Assembly (NCBI RefSeq): GCF_018320785.1
Contig: NC_054880.1
Coordinates: forward strand, 642,616-706,615
DNA length: 64,000 nucleotides
Direction of reading: 5' to 3'
From: Cheilinus undulatus
Taxonomy: Eukaryota > Chordata > Actinopteri > Labriformes > Labridae
Shown here: positions 13,660-23,800 of the stretch, piece by piece
Layout of the letters: every line of letters starts with the position of its first letter
Position numbering within the stretch: the first letter of the stretch is position 1
Program-made: the position numbers and the translations under genes
Notes under the pieces: generated by a model
The model's input: the letters and a program-made list of their open reading frames with translations, nothing else
Told to the model about the DNA's origin: nothing
Databases searched by the model: none

Positions 13660-15006
13660 ACAGGTCAGAGGACATTTACTACCCTTTAAAGCCTTTAAGG
13701 ACAAAAAGGTCCACTTCTAAAAAACTGCTATAAAAACTGAACAGATTCATATTGTTTCTTTTCTTTCTCATAAATCTCTTAAACAGCTTCAGCTGTGCTC
13801 AAAACTACCAAACATTCAATCATTTTGAGGATTTTAACCCTCTCTTAAAGTCAATCTTGTTTTTATGAAAAAATGTGAAATCTTCCTTTAACCAAATGTT
13901 GGATGGCTGGGGCGTTATTTCTAAATCCAGCTTGGACCAAAATATTGATGTTGATGCATTTTTAGTTTTTGTGTAGCATCAGATTTAAAATGTACTACCC
14001 TTTGGAGTCATTAGGACAGAGAGTCTACTTCCAAAAACCGCAACGAAAATAGTATACATTTTTATTTTTGTTCTGATTTTTTTTGTCAAATCTTTTGATC
14101 AACTTCAGTTCTGATCAAAACAATCAATTATTGAATAATTTTCAGGATTTTAACCCTTTAAATGCCAGGTTGATTATAGGATGGTCATATTTTTTCTAAA
14201 AAACACACTAAACGTTAATTATTTTCCAGAGAACTAATGTTGGGTTTAAATCAGTCCTGGGTACGTCAAACATTAGCCAAAATACTGACTTTGATGCATT
14301 TTTAGTTTTTGTGTAGCGTCTGATTTAAAATTTACGACCCTTTAGAGTCACTAAGGACAGAAACGTCCCGTTGACTCCCATTCAAACTAATTAGCCTTAA
14401 AAGCTCAATAACACAAGCACATAAACTACTGAAATGACAGGCTTTCCATGCACAGGCCTATAATGGGGAAATGTCTGATTTTAGTGATGAACATTAAAAA
14501 TGACAAATTTGACTATTTTTCTCAAAAATGAAACCATAACATCACAGAATGCATGATTTTATCATGCAGTGGCTATGAGATCAAAAAATGTGGTTTTAAC
14601 GGGAGTCAATGGGACGTTTTTGTCCTTAATGACTCCAAAGGGTAGTACATTTTAAATCTGCTGCTACACAAAAACTAAAAATGCATCAAAGTCAATATTT
14701 TGTCTAATCATGGACATGTCCAAGCTGGATTTAGAAATAATGCCCCAGCCATCCAACATTTGGTTAAAGGAAGATTTCACATTTCTTTGCTTTTTTCATA
14801 AAAACAACACTGACTTTAAGTAATCAAACTGGCATTAAAAGGGTTAAAATCCTCAAAATGATTAAATGTTTGGTAGTTTTGAGCACAGTGGAAGTTGTTT
14901 AAGAGATTTATGCAAAAAAAAAGCAGAAAAAAAAGAATCTGTTAAGTTTCTATATCAGTTTTTTGAAAGTGGACATTTTTGTCCTCAATGACAACAGGGT
15001 GGTAAC
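13660..15006. repeat. fold-back repeat (inverted arms) in the dusp11 upstream intron
   Basis: The left arm (about 13675-14020) and right arm (about 14630-15003) are inverted copies. Both carry the CCAACATTTGGTTAAAGGAA block, the GGATTTAGAAATAA block and an outer end resembling ACCCTTTAAAG...GGACAAAA. A related block occurs at about 25600-26250. It looks like a non-autonomous palindromic DNA element. No coding sequence. Confidence 0.75.
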
Positions 15007-15108
15007 TAAAGTGATGCCTGAGGTCCAAACATGATAGAAAAGTAAAGTGTATTAACTTCTGACCTTCATAGATCTATGTGTCTCTGTTTTTATGTCCAGG
15101 GCGCTGAC

Positions 15109-15930
15109 ATGCCTCCACATGATATGAAGAAGAAGAAAAACGGCGTTCCTGACCGATGGTTGGAGTACCATCCTATAGGGCATAGAATTCCTGGAACTAG
15201 ATTCATCGCCTTCAAAGTTCCTCTAAAAGCAAACCGTCAGGTCTCTGCGGTGGACTCGTTCAGCCTGTGGGACCTGCTGGACTCGGTGCAGAGTCAGGGC
15301 GAGGATCTGGGTCTGATCATTGACCTGACCTTCACCACCAAGTACTACCAGCTGAGCGACGTCCCGCAGTCTGTCACCTACATGAAGATCCCCACCCAGG
15401 GTCAGCGGGTTCCCTCCAACAACACCATCCTGAGCTTTAAACAAGCCGTTACTGACTTCCTGGAGGAGAACTCGGACAACGACAGGCTGATCGGCGTCCA
15501 CTGCACACACGGCCTAAACCGCACTGGGTACCTGATGTGCAGGTACCTCATAGACGTGGACAGTGTGGACCCTGCGGCAGCAGTGGAGCTCTTTAACACC
15601 TGCAGAGGTCACTGCATTGAGAGGAGCAACTACCTGGATGACCTGCAGCGAGGAGCCAGGAGGAGCAACCATGGCGTGGAGCAGCCGGCGGAGAAGGCAG
15701 CCAGAGGACTCGCCGTGGAGAGACCGCCGCTGGAGTCTGCTGAAGGACACAAAGGCCACGCCCCCACAGAGGCGACTCAACCAATCTCAGAGAAACAACC
15801 ATCAGGACAACGGCGGCACAGAGCGAGACATCAGCGGGGCCGGGGGCGTGGTGGGAGCCCTCCACAGAGCGGACTACTGAACCCAGCCCATCCTCCCTCT
15901 GCCCCGCCCCCTCCTGCTCCCCTCCATTGA
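15109..15930 (+). CDS. dusp11: RNA 5'-triphosphatase / dual-specificity phosphatase DUSP11 (PIR1)
   Basis: A 273-residue protein in one uninterrupted exon. The N-terminal VPDRWLEYHPIG and GTRFIAFKVPL segments and the active-site loop HCTHGLNRTGY (nucleophile Cys132, Arg138) identify DUSP11. This cysteine phosphatase removes gamma and beta phosphates from RNA 5' triphosphates and associates with RNP complexes in the nucleus. The C-terminus (after about residue 190) is basic, then RGRGRGG- and proline-rich, as expected for an RNA-binding tail, though poorly conserved. The ATG at 15109 was chosen because a splice-acceptor-like TTTTTATGTCCAG ends at 15099, nine bases upstream, and the extra in-frame codons from 15076 are intron-like. 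Mammalian DUSP11 coding sequence is split over several exons, so a single coding exon is unusual: intron loss or an expressed retrocopy. It converges on dnai2. Confidence 0.9.
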   Translation: MPPHDMKKKKNGVPDRWLEYHPIGHRIPGTRFIAFKVPLKANRQVSAVDSFSLWDLLDSVQSQGEDLGLIIDLTFTTKYYQLSDVPQSVTYMKIPTQGQRVPSNNTILSFKQAVTDFLEENSDNDRLIGVHCTHGLNRTGYLMCRYLIDVDSVDPAAAVELFNTCRGHCIERSNYLDDLQRGARRSNHGVEQPAEKAARGLAVERPPLESAEGHKGHAPTEATQPISEKQPSGQRRHRARHQRGRGRGGSPPQSGLLNPAHPPSAPPPPAPLH

Positions 15931-15976
15931 TACATCTGGAGCTGAGCCCAAAAACAAACATCAGGAAAATTAGAAG

Positions 15977-15982
15977 AATAAA
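15977..15982 (+). promoter_or_regulatory. polyadenylation signal AATAAA of dusp11
   Basis: AATAAA 47 bp after the dusp11 stop, followed within about 10 bp by an A-rich stretch (CTAAAAATAAAAAAAGG). The A-run could be a retroposition tail or plain genomic A-richness. Confidence 0.6.
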
Positions 15983-16054
15983 CACCTAAAAATAAAAAAA
16001 GGATTTTGAAGTCATACTTTTGGGCTTTTATACCTTTACTGATAAAGGAGGACA

Positions 16055-17145
16055 GGGGGTCTGGGGTCCAGTCTCTGGGTTTATTAGGGGCCATTCTCTG
16101 GTTCATCAGGGTCCATTCTCTGGGTTTATCAGGGTCCATTCTCTGGGTTTATCAGGGTCCATTCTCTGGGTTTATCAGGGTCCAGTCTCTGGGTTTATCA
16201 GGGTCCAGTCTCTGGGTTTATCAGGGTCCAGTCTCTGGGTTCATCAGGGTCCATTCTCTGGGTTTATCAGGGTCCAGTCTCTGGGTTCATCAGGGTCCAT
16301 TCTCTGGGTTCATCAGGGTCCATTCTCTGGGTTCATCAGGGTCCATTCTCTGGGTTCATCAGGGTCCAGTCTCTGGGTTCATCAGGGTCCATTCTCTGGG
16401 TTTATCAGGGTCCAGTCTCTGGGTTCATCAGGGTCCAGTCTCTGGTTTATCAGGGTCTTTTATCTGGGTTTATCAGGGTCCAGTCTCTGGGTTCATCAGG
16501 GTCCAGTCTCTGGGTTTATCAGGGTCCAGTCTCTGGGTTCATCAGGGTCCAGTCTCTGGGTTTATCAGGGTCCAGTCTCTGGGTTTATCAGGGTCCAGTC
16601 TCTGGGTTCATCAGGGTCCAGTCTCTGGGTTTATCAGGGTCCAGTCTCTGGTTTATCAGGGTCTTTTATCTGGGTTTATCAGGGTCCAGTCTCTGGGTTC
16701 ATCAGGGTCCAGTCTCTGGGTTTATCAGGGTCTATTCTCTGGGTTTATCAGGGTCCAGTCTCTGGTTTATCAGGGTCTTTTATCTGGGTTTATCAGGGTC
16801 CAGTCTCTGGGTTCATCAGGGTCCAGTCTCTGGGTTTATCAGGGTCCAGTCTCTGGTTTATCAGGGTCTTTTATCTGGGTTTATCAGGGTCCAGTCTCTG
16901 GTTTATCAGGGTCTTTTATCTGGGTTTATCAGGGTCCAGTCTCTGGTTTATCAGGGTCTTTTATCTGGGTTTATCAGGGTCCAGTCTCTGGGTTCATCAG
17001 GGTCCAGTCTCTGGGTTTATCAGGGTCTTTTATCTGGGTTTATCAGGGTCCAGTCTCTGGGTTCATCAGGGTCCAGTCTCTGGGTTTATCAGGGTCCAGT
17101 CTCTGGTTTATCAGGGTCCAGTCTCTGGGGTTATCAGGAGAATAC
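16055..17145. repeat. 23-bp minisatellite downstream of dusp11
   Basis: About 47 copies of a 23-bp unit, CTCTGGGTTTATCAGGGTCC plus AGT, with ATT/AGT and TTT/TTC variants and a shorter variant containing TCTTTTATCTGGG. Because 23 is not a multiple of three, the open frames cycle through all phases and look like two overlapping 380-codon ORFs. These are not genes. Confidence 0.97.
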
Positions 17146-17214
17146 GGATGAACCGTCCCAACTGTTAGTCTTCTAGCACCAACTGTCTGGACCTCTGCTG
17201 GATCAGATCAGTCA

Positions 17215-17345
17215 CATTAAAGGGTGAATATTTATGCAGTCACTTATCTTACAATGTAGTTTTTTTATTTCATTGGCATTACTTCGTAGAAATCTGTTTT
17301 CACTTTGACATTAGAGAGGGTATTTTGTGTTTTTTGGTCAAACAG
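17215..17345. mobile_element. Tc1-type element 3'-end relic
   Basis: The segment with TTCGTAGAAATCTGTTTTCA and CTTTGACATTAGAGA resembles the terminal region of a fish Tc1-like element. A closer copy of the same end is at 55230-55345. Only the end is present. Confidence 0.6.
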
Positions 17346-17503
17346 CAGTACTTGTTCTCACACAGAAACAGAAACAGTGATATAGAACATGAAGAACTTG
17401 TTTTTACGTGTTTTCATGTATTTAATGAACACACTTGTAGAATTAACGTCAGACTAAATAATATTTGTTAAAAAAGAATGGAGCTTCATATTTACAATGT
17501 CAG

Positions 17504-17509
17504 TTTATT
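17504..17509 (-). promoter_or_regulatory. candidate polyadenylation signal of dnai2
   Basis: AATAAA on the minus strand (TTTATT on plus), about 260 bp after the dnai2 stop. Other candidates on the same strand are at 17658-17663 and 17673-17678; I cannot tell which is used. Confidence 0.35.
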
Positions 17510-17767
17510 ACAATAAGACAGAACCAGAGAAACCACAGTCTCACTTCTATTAATATTATTGATTATCAATGTTAGACTGAGGATCAGATCAATCAACAAC
17601 CTTTCACATGTCCGCCTGTTTCCGTTCTAAAAACCTTTCTAAAAATATCAACGTTGTTTTATTGAAGAAACTTTTATTAAATCTATGCTGAAAAATAAAT
17701 CTTCACAATATGAAACTGATCAGGATAAATCTGTAATAAATAATCAATAATAATATAATCAATAATC

Positions 17768-17833
17768 CTAATCATGTGAGGTTCCATTTTCAAACACGTC
17801 AGATGTTCCTGTTTTATCCTCAGCGACACCATT
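17768..17833 (-). CDS. dnai2: dnai2 coding exon 12 (stop)
   Basis: The acceptor TTTTTTTCCAG is followed by [21 protein letters not shown] and TAG, residues 574-594, phase 0 after exon 11. This variable acidic tail is called from splice signals rather than conservation. Confidence 0.65.
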   Translation of the reverse strand, partial: NGVAEDKTGTSDVFENGTSHD

Positions 17834-20800
17834 CTGGAAAAAAACAACAAAATAAAGGTCATGGAGACGTTCAGACAGAAAAGAACATTTGCGTTGGGTA
17901 CGGAGGCCCTTAAGGGGCATGGGCTGAAAACAAAAACATGTTCTCACGTAGGGATGCACGATATTATCGGTCTGGTATCAGTATCAGCAGATACTAGCTT
18001 AAAAAGGCAAACATCGATATCAGTACATATCAAAATTTCTGCAGATGCTTAGATCTGATATTCTTCCTGTGTATTTCAGCGTACATCTACTGTAAATTTT
18101 GTCCATATTTAGCAGAGATACTCAACGTGTGGCTCTTTTATGTCTTCATTTCAAATAATATTCCTCCAGAAAACCTTAAAAAATGGAAACTTTTTTGCCC
18201 TTTTTCACCATTTCTGCCACTTTTCATCCATTAAGTTACTTTTAGACATTAAATACCACTTGTTTCCAATTTTTTGCCACTCTTGACTGCATTTTGCCCA
18301 TTTTAGTCACTAATCACTCTTTTTTGCCACTTTTGTACCATTTCTTGCTATCTGTAACTCATTTTTCTGTCACTTCTCACCCATTTTTGCCACTTTCTGA
18401 CCCTTTCCTCCCCATTTTTGCCAATTTTCACCCATTTTTGTTGTCTTTTGACTATTTTTGCCACCTTTAACTTATTTATATTGCTACTTTAAGCTGATTT
18501 GGCCACTTTTTACCTCTTAGATTGTGGCTCTTGCAAAGTTATTTTTCAACAATTTGGCTCTTTGGTTGAGCAACACTGCTATATCCTCATAAATTAGTGG
18601 AGTTTTGTGGACCTATGTCAGCTGAGGTTTTTAAGGACTAAAGTTTGTTTCCTTGGTCATCCTTAAACCTTAAAATGTCCAAAAGGACTGACGTTTTTTT
18701 CTAAAGAGCATATTTAAATATCGGTATCTGCTAAAATTAATCTGTAAATATCAGCGTTTTGGATATCGGCAAAAATCCAATATCATGAATCCTTATTCTC
18801 ATGACAAACGTAGTCACGTGCACCAGATTGTTTTTGTGCCAGTGTCCCTTCAGGGCCTCCGTAGCTGTGAGAGTAACAAACAGGAGTGTCTCATGGTTAA
18901 ATTTAAAATGCTAACTGGTTAGTGTGTCTCTATCCTGCAGCCTAAACGTTTCTGAGTGTCTACCTCTGGTTTGTTAATCCTGTGGGTTTAAATAAAGTTT
19001 GGTTGACTGTGGAGATCATCCGTTCAAAGACATCATGCTAATCTCAGCTCAAAACTGGAGTGACTTTTTAAAGTTGAGGACTTTTTCAGTCTTCCTGAGA
19101 AATTAACCAGCCAATCACTGATCGGTTCATACCTGGTTGCTCTGGGCCTCTCGCTCCCTCCTCCTGCGTTGCTCCGCCTCCACCAGGCTGTAGAAGTCGT
19201 CCTCAGCTCGTGCGATCAGCTGATCGGGGCCGTCCTCGCCGTCCTCCCGTCCCCCGTCGTCCTCTCGGCTCTGCTCTGAGCGGCTCCTCTCCTTCAGGCG
19301 GATCTCTCTCTGCCGCGCCTCCAGGATCTTCTCTCGCTTCGTCTCGCGCTCGAACATCTGCACACAGAGATGGTGAGTCATGGCTCGGTCTCCGTGGTTA
19401 CGTGAACACTACCGTCTCCGTGGAGACAGTAATCAGCTGATCAGAGGTGTGTGGCGTCTCACGGCTGCCAGCAGACTCTTCTCGTTCTTCTGGAGGGTCG
19501 ACAGTCCTGGGCACACCTCTAGCAGCGTGGCCCCGCCCCCCTGAGAGCCGCACGCCACCAGACGTCCGTTGTCCTGGAGACGCAGGCTGTACAGGGGCTC
19601 ATCACACACCTGAGGGCGGGAACAAAGATGACATCATCAATGACAGTGTCAAGGGTCCTGAGGTCAGCGTGGTACTAAATGTGGGCGTGGCCTAAGTGCC
19701 TACCTTGATGCTGAGAGTGGGGTCGTTCTGTTTGAACAGGATGTCCCAGACATCCAATGAGCCGTCCATCTTCACTGTGAAAAACACAGACGGTCTGACG
19801 GGACTCCAGCAGGCGTCACAGAGGTAGGAAGTCTGATACCTGAGGACAGACGGAGGATAACGCCGCTCTAGTCACCTGACTACTCATTAACTGGACCACG
19901 TCTGATACCTGAGGACAGACGGAGGATAACGCCGCTCTAGTCACCTGACTACTCATTAACTGGACCACGTCTGATACCTGAGGACAGACGGAGGATAACG
20001 CCGCTCTAGTCACCTGACTACTCATTAACTGGACCACGTCTGATACCTGAGGACAGACGGAGGATAACGCCGCTCTAGTCACCTGACTACTCATTAACTC
20101 GACCACGTCTGATACCTGAGGACAGACGGAGGATAACGCCGCTCTAATTTAAACTGTCATTCAGGACTAAAACACTTTAATACACCACAAATTCACAATA
20201 AACCCAACAGGTAAAAAGAAGAGAACAGGGAGCTGCAGGAGAAGTCTAAACCTGTGTCCCCCTTTCTTACCTGGTCCACATGATGGAGGACTCCTTGATG
20301 TCCTCAGACCAGATTCGAGCTGTCCAGTCCCCCACGGTCAGGAAGTTTTTGGGGAAGAAGGGGTTCCTCTGGAGGGCGTAGACGGGTCCATGATGACCAT
20401 CATACGTACAAACGATCTTCTCTGCTGGAGTCTTCGCCTTCCTGTTACAGGAGATGACCACGCCCTGCTCCGTCCCCACCATGAACTTGGTCGGCTGTAG
20501 AGGACGGAGACACGGACTGTGAGGAACTTCAGGATCCTCCATGAATGAACTCAAGACTGGACCACAGTCAGGTTAGATTTCATGTCATTTCAGCTCTGGT
20601 GTTCAGCCTCTGAGGGAAATCAGCCACGTACAACTAAAGGTAGCCATGGTGGTAGTTTTTATATATCCTTGAATATGTATGTCAGTGAAGACGTTCACCA
20701 TGATGTCTCTGCCCTGGTTTTTGTCTTAAGGGCAGCAAGGATAGTCACCATGATGTCTCTGCCCTGGTTTTTGTCTTAAGGGCAGCAAGGATAGTCACCA

Positions 20801-23800
20801 TGATGTCTCTGCCCTGGTTTTTGTCTTAAGGGCAGCAAGGATAGACACCATGATGTCTCTGCCCTGGTTTCTGTCTTAAGGGCAGTGAGGATAGTCACTG
20901 TGATGTCTCTGCCCTGGTTTTTGTCTTAAGGGCAGTGAGGATAGTCACTGTGATGTCTCTGCCCTGGTTTCTGTCTTAAGGGCAGCAAGGATAGTCACCA
21001 TGATGTCTCTGCCCTGGTTTCTGTCTTAAGGGCAGCAAGGATAGACACCATGATGTCTCTGCCCTGGTTTCTGTCTTAAGGGCAGTGAGGATAGCCACCA
21101 TGATGTCTCTGCCCTGGTTTCTGTCTTAAGGGCAGTGAGGATAGTCACTGTGATGTCTCTGCCCTGGTTTCTGTCTTAAGGGCAGTGAGGATAGTCACCA
21201 TGATGTCTCTGCCCTGGTTTTTGTCTTAAGGGCAGTGAGGATGTTCACCATGATGTCTTTGCCCTGGTTTTGGTCTTACAGGCACAGTGATGTTACACGT
21301 TGATGGCTCTTACCATGGTGGACTCAAACTCCAGGGAGACGGCTCCTAAAGCTCGGTCCAGGTTCCCTTCCCTGCTCGGGTCCAGAACCAGTCGGTCCGT
21401 GGGCTCGCTAAGCCGGCGCACGTCCCACCACAGCACCTGGCAGAGGGGGCAGGGCTTATTTAAAGGAACATTGCGCTGTTTATAACAAAGACAGGGTTAG
21501 AGCATCAATGGAGCGGATCTCTACCTGTCCATCAGTGGAGGCGGAGAAAGCGTCCGTCCCAGTCTTTGATTGGATCCAGAGGATTTTGTAGGCGGGGTCT
21601 CGGTGACTCGTCTCCACAGAGGACACCTCCACAGGTGTGCTTCCTCTCCGGGTGTCCCAGAACACTAAAACAAACATACCCCATATCTACAGACAGTGGA
21701 GACAGTGTAGTGGGGTCTGCAGTATCAGGGTCTGGATTCTAGTGGACCCCACACAGTGTCACTGATGGGAGCGTGTCAATTAAACGATAATTGTTTCCAG
21801 CCGTGGTATTTATCAACACACGCTCAGTCCTATGCTCTGATTGGCCAGATAGTCATGTCTATTAAATCACACCTGGACCTTCTGTTAAGATGATTCCTAC
21901 CATAAATGTGTGCTGGTTCTACACCAGTCTGATAAATGAGGACCAGCCTTGCTCCATCTTCAAACATTAAACATTAAATAACAACCAGAAACCTGTTTTA
22001 GTGGGGGGAGCTAGGGCTGATGGGAAAACACCTGATCATGGAGACAGAGACAGACAGCTCGGTCTGAAATGCTTAAATGTGTTGGCAACATCTGCAGAAG
22101 AAGAAGGAAGTGGCGAGGAGACAGGGGAACCACACCCTACTCACCGATCTGTCCGTTATAAGCCCCGCCCAGCAGGGTGTGGGGGTCTTTAGGGTTGTAG
22201 TCTACACAGACCAGGGCCGAGGGCGGTCTCAGGGTCGTCTCTGGTTTGTTTGGGTTCTCTGAAACAGAAAAGGGTCGTCTGATTGGACAGAACTCTGAGA
22301 AGAGGCGGGGTTTGAATGAGCTGACCGTCTGGCCTACCGATGTCCCAGATGTACGAGTCCAGGCTCAGCTCTCTGGACGCTTTCTGGAACTCCAGGCAGG
22401 AGTAGGCAGCTGCCAACTTCCTGCCGCCGTCCGGATGCCACGAGAGCCCGGTGACGGTTCTGCTCAGCTCGTTAGGATCTCTGAGGACAAACAATCAGGG
22501 AGCCAATCAGAATCCAGGACTCTTCATGGCATCAGATAGATAGACAGGTACAGACTGGATGGATGAGGTTCATCGGGGATTGGCTGTCTTCCTTGAGTGA
22601 CATAATGCCAAGCCATACTGACACAAGCTACAACAGCATGGCTTCACAATGAAAGAGGGTGGGGCCTAGGCCGGCCTGCATGTAAAGGGCAAGGATGGAA
22701 TGTTTTATAGGCTTTGAAGGATGAGATCAGTGAAGGCAGAGGACTGAATGTTAGTGAAGGAGGGGACATTTGAGGAGAAAGTATTCTTTGGTACAGAGAG
22801 TATCAAAGGATGCATCAGTACTTCCTGTGGCGTGACTGTCTACTTCCTGTGCGTGCTGTGATGTCACAACCTGAACACGTTGATGGTCTTGGCGGATGGC
22901 GGCTCCTGGTTCTCCTCCTCTTCCTCCTCCTCTTCAAAGTACTCCTGGTAAATGTCGATGGCGTTGTTCTGGCGGATGCAGTGCTCCATGACCTGTACAA
23001 GATGACATCATACTGAGCCTGTGACATCATAGCGAGGGGGTGGGGCTATAAATTGTGGGTGGATGTTACCTGTCCTAGCTGGACCACGCTGGTGATGTAG
23101 CCTTCGTCCTTCTCCACCTTCTTCCTGAAGCGGATGGTCTGCTCCATCTCCTGGGGGTTGATGTCTTTGGGCCACCCCCCCTCCACGTGGTTAATCCCAC
23201 GGCTCTCTGACTCGAAGCGCTCCGTGTTCACCTGCAGAGACGCACGCCTTCACCTTTACCTGAACCAGGGCCGCTGAAGCTGAGGGAACACTCTGGTAGA
23301 CTGAACACCAACTCAGCCTGAGAAGTTTCAACCAGCAGAGGGCAGTGTGGGGCCGTTTGAACAGAGGTCAAAGGTCAAGCCTCCTCTACTGAGCTGTGAG
23401 TCTGTTATCTTTCTTTTTATAATGACCAATCACATCCTTTCTGATTAGATTGAAAGACATACCATCAATAAGAGACTCTTCCCCCCTGCTGTGCAGAAGC
23501 ACGGCTGCGTTTACAGCCTCTGACTGCTGCTGTTCTTCTTCTCTGTCACTAGTTTCACTCTGAGCAGCAGGGATGGAGAGACTAAACGATCACATTTACT
23601 GTGATCCTCTAGCTCTGCTCTAGAACGTCCTCAGTCCATCTGGAAATCTGTCCTTTCACCTTTAGTTCATTTAGGGGAAAGTATTTGACTTCATTATATT
23701 GTAAAATGCAGCGTTTTCATCAACATGAAACTGGTCAGTAGTTTAGCTCTGACTACACCAGTAGCACAGAGAGAGGATGGCTCTACATTTATCTACTCAC

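Noticed and set aside
16006-17168. Two overlapping 380-codon repeat proteins on the plus strand
   Set aside because: The 23-bp unit cycles through all three frames, so both are artefacts of one repeat.
19816-20106. A 96-codon minus-strand frame with four [20 protein letters not shown] copies
   Set aside because: It comes from the 69-bp array in a frame different from the dnai2 exon 9 frame.
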